Below are positions 59,110 through 64,000 of a stretch of 64,000 nucleotides of DNA, piece by piece. The notes under the pieces were generated by a model. It ran no database searches, was not told the DNA's origin, and worked only from the letters and a program-made list of their open reading frames with translations. This DNA is from Plasmodium coatneyi (Eukaryota > Apicomplexa > Aconoidasida > Haemosporida > Plasmodiidae): the NCBI RefSeq assembly GCF_001680005.1, contig NC_033567.1, positions 558,001 to 622,000 of the forward strand. Reading direction: 5' to 3'. Numbering within the stretch: position 1 is the stretch's first letter; each line of letters starts with the position of its first letter. Both the position numbers and the translations under genes were made by a program.

Positions 59110-60192
59110 CTATGGCCCCAACCCCATGTACAACAATTTCTCATCGGGCATGACGACCACCCCTTCCGGCAAAGAAGAATTGGACAAATTTTCCAAATGT
59201 TCCACGTGCAGCTTTTTAATATAGTACTGCACAACCTTTTCCTCACTAGATGGGGGTGGATTTTTTTTCAATTCCTCCTCTAAAAGGGGCATGAGCTCCG
59301 TTTTCAATAACTGCAATAATTTCTCAAAATGAGTAGTAAATGTTATTCTGCAGTAGTGAGACGAAACGTCCAGGGCAGAATAAATTAAGCAAAAGTATAT
59401 GTACTTCTTCCTCCTATAAGCACTGTTGAACAACTCAGATATGTAACTCCACACCTCTCTCGTGTCGTTTAAAATTATAAAAATGGAAAGGTGTAATTTT
59501 GTATATGCTTCGAAGCGTGAAAAATTGGAGCAAATATCTTCATCATTCTCTTTAAGTATAATATTGTACAAATCTGATTTTTCCATTTTTTTCAGATCCG
59601 TAGATTCTTCTAAAAATATAGGTATGGTGAATATACACTTGTACGAAATTATTCCTTTATACATAAAGTAGGCCTTTTTATAATTTGAAATGATTAGAGA
59701 TAGGAATCCTGCCATGCCCCAAAGGGAAGGTTTCGACTGATGAATTTTCTCGTCATTTAAATTTCCCAAAATGCCATCTATTATTGAAAATAAGCAATAA
59801 TCTGCCAAATATACATTATTTAACTTTAAAATATCATTATATAAATTCCTTAAAATGGTAAAACATTTTAAAATTTGCTCCGTTATGTTGCTAATTATGT
59901 TGTTCACACTCAGGATGGACCTTCGTATACTCCTCACAACGAGTTGTATATTTTCCTCTTTCACTGATTCGATGTGCTTCTTATAAGTCAGTATGTAGAG
60001 CAGTGCACATTCTCTTGCCAAAATACATTTGTCTGAGTGGTAATTTAAGTTATCAAATTTAAGCGCGCGAAAGCGTTTAAGCAGTTCACTTACGTTGTAC
60101 ACATCTTCGGACTTTACGATACTTTCGTTTAGTTTCTTCTTCGTTTCTTCATCAATCTTTACGTTATCTTCTTTCCATTCGAAGAATTCCAT
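59110..60192 (-). CDS. GLE1-like nucleoporin / mRNA export factor (divergent)
   Basis: The frame opens at a TTG (60201); the first ATG is at 60192, giving 360 residues, all helical. The layout fits the C-terminal GLE1 domain: a helix set (RAECALLYILTYKKHIES-like region, about 60-160), SYKCIFTIPIF (about 178-188) at the place of the family's K.CPY.VP segment, NFSRFEAYTKLHLSIF (about 213-228) at the R..G...LYAA helix, VWSYISELFNSA at the WRWLA..LN helix, and HYCRITFTTHFEKLLQLLKTELMPLLEEE at the YG.QF.KLL..I...Y.P segment. GLE1 with inositol hexakisphosphate activates the DEAD-box ATPase Dbp5 at the nuclear pore to finish mRNA export. It lacks the long N-terminal coiled coil of animal and yeast GLE1. 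The match is by helix pattern with few identities, so another HEAT-like protein is possible. Coding is firm. Confidence 0.7.
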   Translation of the reverse strand: MEFFEWKEDNVKIDEETKKKLNESIVKSEDVYNVSELLKRFRALKFDNLNYHSDKCILARECALLYILTYKKHIESVKEENIQLVVRSIRRSILSVNNIISNITEQILKCFTILRNLYNDILKLNNVYLADYCLFSIIDGILGNLNDEKIHQSKPSLWGMAGFLSLIISNYKKAYFMYKGIISYKCIFTIPIFLEESTDLKKMEKSDLYNIILKENDEDICSNFSRFEAYTKLHLSIFIILNDTREVWSYISELFNSAYRRKKYIYFCLIYSALDVSSHYCRITFTTHFEKLLQLLKTELMPLLEEELKKNPPPSSEEKVVQYYIKKLHVEHLENLSNSSLPEGVVVMPDEKLLYMGLGP

Positions 60193-62954
60193 TCTGAGCA
60201 ATTTTTTCTGTTCTTTCTTCTTACGGGGGTATGGTGTTCTTCCGGAAGTTGCTTCTCCTGGGTGTTGTCACGCCGAACGGTTTAACGGCCAACCGGTTAA
60301 GACGCTAAATCGCCAACACGATAAATCCTCCCACTTGCGCAGAGTAGCATATGCGCTTTTTTTTTTTTGCTTGTATTACTTGGGCACTCGCATTTCTTCG
60401 TGTCCATACCACTTTTAGCTTTCTCCACCGTTTTACTACCGACTGGGCGGGGAAGTCACCTCAATTTGTGCACCTCCGCAGCGAACGCATGTGGGTACGC
60501 ACTCGATCAGGCTCACAAAACGTCGTAGAGGCAGCAATACATGCACGTTGGGATGGATAAGCTTCTATATGTACACCCCCCCAGAGAGCTCTACTGAAGG
60601 ACGCGGTTTTTTTTCCTATATGAGGCCCATGATTTGCACAAAAATGGATGCCATTCAAAACACCACAAAGGAATCACCAAATGATGGGAAGGAAAACTGT
60701 ACAAAATAAAGAGGCAGGGCTGGAGATGAAAAAACTTCCACTTAGAACCACTTAAAAGGTTTACTTCCCAATTCATTCGCCCTTTTGCGATGTTAAGATA
60801 TTTGGTCAAGCCTTCCTCTCTTTTTCATGACGACAAAAAAAAAGAAAGGTAAAATAAAGCAAAATAAACTGGGAAAATTCCTCATGCTTTATTCATTTTA
60901 TTTAAAAAAAAAAAAAAAAAATTATTTATTTATTTTTGCTTCAGAATTGTACAAAGCGGTCAGTCACTTCAGCAGTGTTTTCCTCAACGTGCCTGCCTTC
61001 GCAACATCCAATACTTTAATCCTCCAAAAAAAAACATGCTTCTGCTTAGATCTGCCCCATGCATTTATAACACTACGCATATTCTATGGCAGTGCCAAGT
61101 ATGATGAGCAGAATTAATCACGGGTGAGGAAAATACGCGCGTGGTCATATATGTTCCAATTCGGTTCCCTTAAACGGAGGAGACGATAAAATATAGTAGC
61201 CCCCCCGTAAATTCCCCCCCAAACGAGCGCTTCAACATGTACATTTCCTTTTCTGCACTTTTACATGCGCAATATTTTTATGGTTTATGCCTCCCTCTGG
61301 CGAAGGATATCATAGCGACTTATGGACCCACCATAAGTGCAATATTATATCACGGAAATAGGGGAAAAAAAAAAAAAATTCATGTAATAATATGTACGTG
61401 CGGCGAAATATTCCGGCTACTTCCAAACTGGCCACATTTTTACGCTACCCACTTGGCGCAACAGAAAATAATGCACTTCTCAGGAAATGATTAAGCAGCG
61501 CCATATAGGCTATCCACCCGTATGCGCATAAGCAAATAGGTGTACTTAAGCTGATACGCCTTTGTCATTTTACTATGCCATGTAGGCGCTATAACGTTGC
61601 GGAGTTCGTCACCCCCTCCTGAGGGGTGCTACAAAAATTGGGGACCAAAGTGAAATGCACATAGAGGCTTGAACGCATGGAGTTATGGCCGCACCCCGTA
61701 ATCAAATGAAAAAGCAGGCTTAAATAAATGCACAGTTATTAAGGAATTTACCTTCCTTTAGATGCTTCGAACAGGCACTTTTTTTTTTTTTTTCCTTGTT
61801 TACTTTTCCGTTTTGCAAAATGCGCAGCAGCGTTGTATATGTTTATGCTAGTAGGATATAACGGGACGGCGACTGCGAAAGGGAAACCTCGAAATAGCAC
61901 CACGCATATCGCTTCGATTATCCAAAACAATTTATCACCCCTACCTACGTATGCCTAATTATGTACCCGTATCATGTGCTGAGCACGCAGTGGTGGATAA
62001 TACGCCTCCTCACGTAATATATATGCGCACTCGCGAGAATTTCGCCGCTAACTCCCCATATGCCGCTTAAAGGGATAGGGAAAACAAATAAATTAAAACG
62101 ACCCCAAAGTCAATACATAAAGAAGAGGCCACGGGGGCACATAAAGCGCGAAAAAAACAATCAAATTTTGCTAAAAAAAAAAAAAAAAAAGGTGACACCT
62201 TGTCGGCTTAGCTCATCTAAAAAATTAAGTCGTTTTTAAAAAAGCAAATTTTTAAAAATGAACTTGCAAAAAAAAAAAAAAAAAAAACAGTGACGAAAAA
62301 TATTTGTGAAGAAAATATAAAAAGGTTTTATTCGAGAATTCTTACATCATCCCGCCGAACGGAAATCCTATAAAGGGGAAAAGTAAAGGTAAGCAGCGAA
62401 AAAGTTGATTAAACGTTTGCCGGAAGTTGGGGTTTACCCGGCGCCTGTGCAGGGATGCAACAACGATTGTACATACCTACGATTGTGCGTGGCAACGATT
62501 GTTCGAGCTTATGCAAACTTAATGCGAGAACAAAGAAAATGTACCTGTTGAGATGAAAGGATATACACAGATAGAGGGGGAGAGGGCCTATCCCGCTGCG
62601 GGGCGGGTGCCGGGGCGCGAAGTGGAGGGAATGTATCGCGGGCAAAACGGAAAAAAAAAATATATATATATATATAATAAAATAACGGCAATTATATGCT
62701 GATTAATGCGCCCTAAGCTTCTACGCCATTGGCGAACGTGTGTTACCGCGTTAACCCGTTGCTATAAACCCCGTTCGCATGAAGTGTGCTTATTACGTAT
62801 ACATATGGATAGCCATGTGTATGTAGGCCCATCGCACATGAAGGGAAGCATGTCGTGCTATGTTGTGCCCTCAGTGAAAGTATTAACCCCCCCCTTCACT
62901 GCAACCCCACATCTGCAGGTTACGTAAGAACTGCCTAAAAACCGAGCGTAAACC
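60193..62954. other. Divergent promoter region between GLE1-like gene and RPL24
   Basis: About 2.8 kb with both promoters. A runs at about 60908-60920, 62173-62190 and 62268-62286; a TA microsatellite at 62659-62675; GC-rich patches at 62580-62640 that stand out from the AT-rich surroundings. Frames at 60827-61117 and 62406-62690 are low complexity and unsupported. Confidence 0.55.
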
Positions 62955-63405
62955 ATGTCGTCCATCAAGACAACAGTCAAAACGGAGGCGTGCTCCTTCA
63001 GCGAGTACAGGATATACCCAGGAAGGGGACAGAAATTTATTGCCAGGGATGGAAAAGTCTACTTTTATTTATCATCCAAATTTGCCTCTCTTGCGCTTCA
63101 GAAGAAGAAAGCAGCCAAGCTGAGATGGACACAGGTGAGTCCATGTACGACAGATCAATGGAGATTTTTTCCCTTTGTGAGGATGCCCCTTTGGCGTCCG
63201 CATTTTCGAAACTTCCCTACTCATGCGTCCCTTATTCCTTCAATCACCAACGCAGACTTGGAGACGAAATAACAAGAAGACCAAAATTGAAACAACGCAA
63301 AGAAGAAGGTACAAGAAAACCATTAAAGTGCAGAAGGCCGTCTGCGGTTTAACCGTCGAGGACATACGAAACAGAAAGGCCTACGTCCAAAGTATTGAAG
63401 CCAAG
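62955..63405 (+). CDS. RPL24: 60S ribosomal protein L24, N-terminal two exons (runs off the window)
   Basis: Exon 1 62955-63134 and exon 2 63256-63405, both phase 0 and flanked by GTGAGT...CGCAG and GTAAGG. They encode 110 residues. The start matches L24: CSFSEYRIYPGRGQKFIARDGKVY corresponds to the CSFSGYKIYPGHG...DGKV signature, then KLRWTQTWRRNNKK at the INWT..YRR.HKK segment and KVQKAVCGLTVEDI at the K.QRAI.G....I segment. The family's usual ~150-160 residues implies about 45-50 more residues, which I do not find before the window end, so exon 3 probably lies beyond 64000. It is a component of the large cytosolic subunit, at the bridge to the small subunit. Confidence 0.95.
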
Positions 63406-64000
63406 GTAAGGGCCGCATGGAAAAAACAAACAAACAAACAAATAAATATATATATATATATATAATAATAAATATAATCGTGATATAATTCGTGAGTAAA
63501 TAAATGAGGGAATAAAAGGCACGTGCCGTGCAGCGCAAACGTACCGCCAGTGGAAATCACCCTCGTGAACCGTTCGAATGAAAACACACTGAAGTTTAAG
63601 AGTCGTGAAAATATCAACTGAAAAAATATGATCATGTAGTAAAACTTCAAAAATTAAAATCGGTTTTAAATTTATATACAAATATATAATATCATTTTAA
63701 GGCAAAATGGAATGTTTTATTCTTTTTTTGTTTTAGAGGATATTATATATTTGTATGTGCAAATGCCCCTTGTGTGTTTTTTTTGTTTCTTTTCCCATTG
63801 AGCTTAAAAAACCCTAGGGGAGAAAAACCTACACTTTACACTTGCAACATTGTAGCTGTGCGTATTTTATACCTATGAGGGATGTGCATACTATGTGACA
63901 TTTTCCAAAGCGGTGCCAACCACCAGTCTGTGCTATAGCAGAGACATCTGTTTCGTTTTACGCCAAACTGAACAATTTTGGCGTACCATCATTATCATTA
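63406..64000 (+). other. RPL24 second intron (at least 595 bases, incomplete)
   Basis: Begins with GTAAGG right after the Lys codon ending exon 2. Contains CAAA and TA microsatellites (about 63428-63463). A possible acceptor TTTTTTTGTTTTAG ends at 63736, but the bases after it do not encode an L24 C-terminus in any phase, so the intron likely continues past the window. Confidence 0.55.

Noticed and set aside
63723..63790. Third exon of RPL24 after TTTTGTTTTAG
   Set aside because: The following bases encode Ile/Tyr/Cys/Phe-rich sequence unlike the basic C-terminus of L24.

Overview
The window is nuclear DNA from a malaria parasite (Plasmodium). The evidence is poly(A)/poly(T) tracts of 20-35 bases between genes, long uninterrupted coding exons with Asn-, Lys- and Glu-rich low-complexity inserts, short introns with GT...pyrimidine-AG borders, and a glutamine-dependent carbamoyl-phosphate synthetase II carrying the large inserts known from Plasmodium. 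Coding DNA looks much less AT-rich than in P. falciparum, which suggests the P. vivax / P. knowlesi / P. cynomolgi clade (inference by eye). From memory, CPSII next to ribosomal protein S27 is the chromosome 13 arrangement of P. falciparum, so this looks like a syntenic core block, not a subtelomere.

Layout. Plus strand: an acidic multi-pass membrane protein (1445-3511) and a POLE3/Dpb4-like histone-fold protein (4922-5380). Minus strand: CPSII (6258-12946) with a 31-base first exon. Plus strand: 40S ribosomal protein S27 (16064-16593, two exons). Minus strand: one giant gene of about 4,914 residues (17612-32524), which appears as two open frames separated by a 168-base in-frame intron; then a P-loop kinase of the 2-phosphoglycerate-kinase type (34842-36158); then a helical-repeat protein that is probably organellar (37910-41977). 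Plus strand: a SCOC-like short coiled-coil protein (42692-43936). Minus strand: a 13-exon tyrosine recombinase (44527-47526), the Nudix decapping enzyme DCP2 (50564-54817) and a divergent GLE1-like mRNA-export factor (59110-60192). Plus strand: the first two exons of 60S ribosomal protein L24 (62955 to the window end).

The most striking content is the tyrosine recombinase. It is not visible in any single open frame. When 13 exons are joined, with every splice phase agreeing, they give a 487-residue protein with a zinc-finger-like N-terminus, a phage-integrase core-binding domain and a catalytic domain with Arg, Lys, Arg, His and Tyr in order; the His of the HxxR box is replaced by Tyr. It corresponds to the protein reported in P. 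falciparum as Pf-Int. No mobile element, inverted repeats or att-like sites surround it, so it looks like a domesticated chromosomal gene.

The other genes are housekeeping: pyrimidine synthesis (CPSII), translation (S27, L24), mRNA decay and export (DCP2, GLE1), chromatin or replication (POLE3-like) and membrane traffic (SCOC-like). There is no operon logic; genes are separate transcription units with 0.6-4.3 kb of AT-rich spacer.
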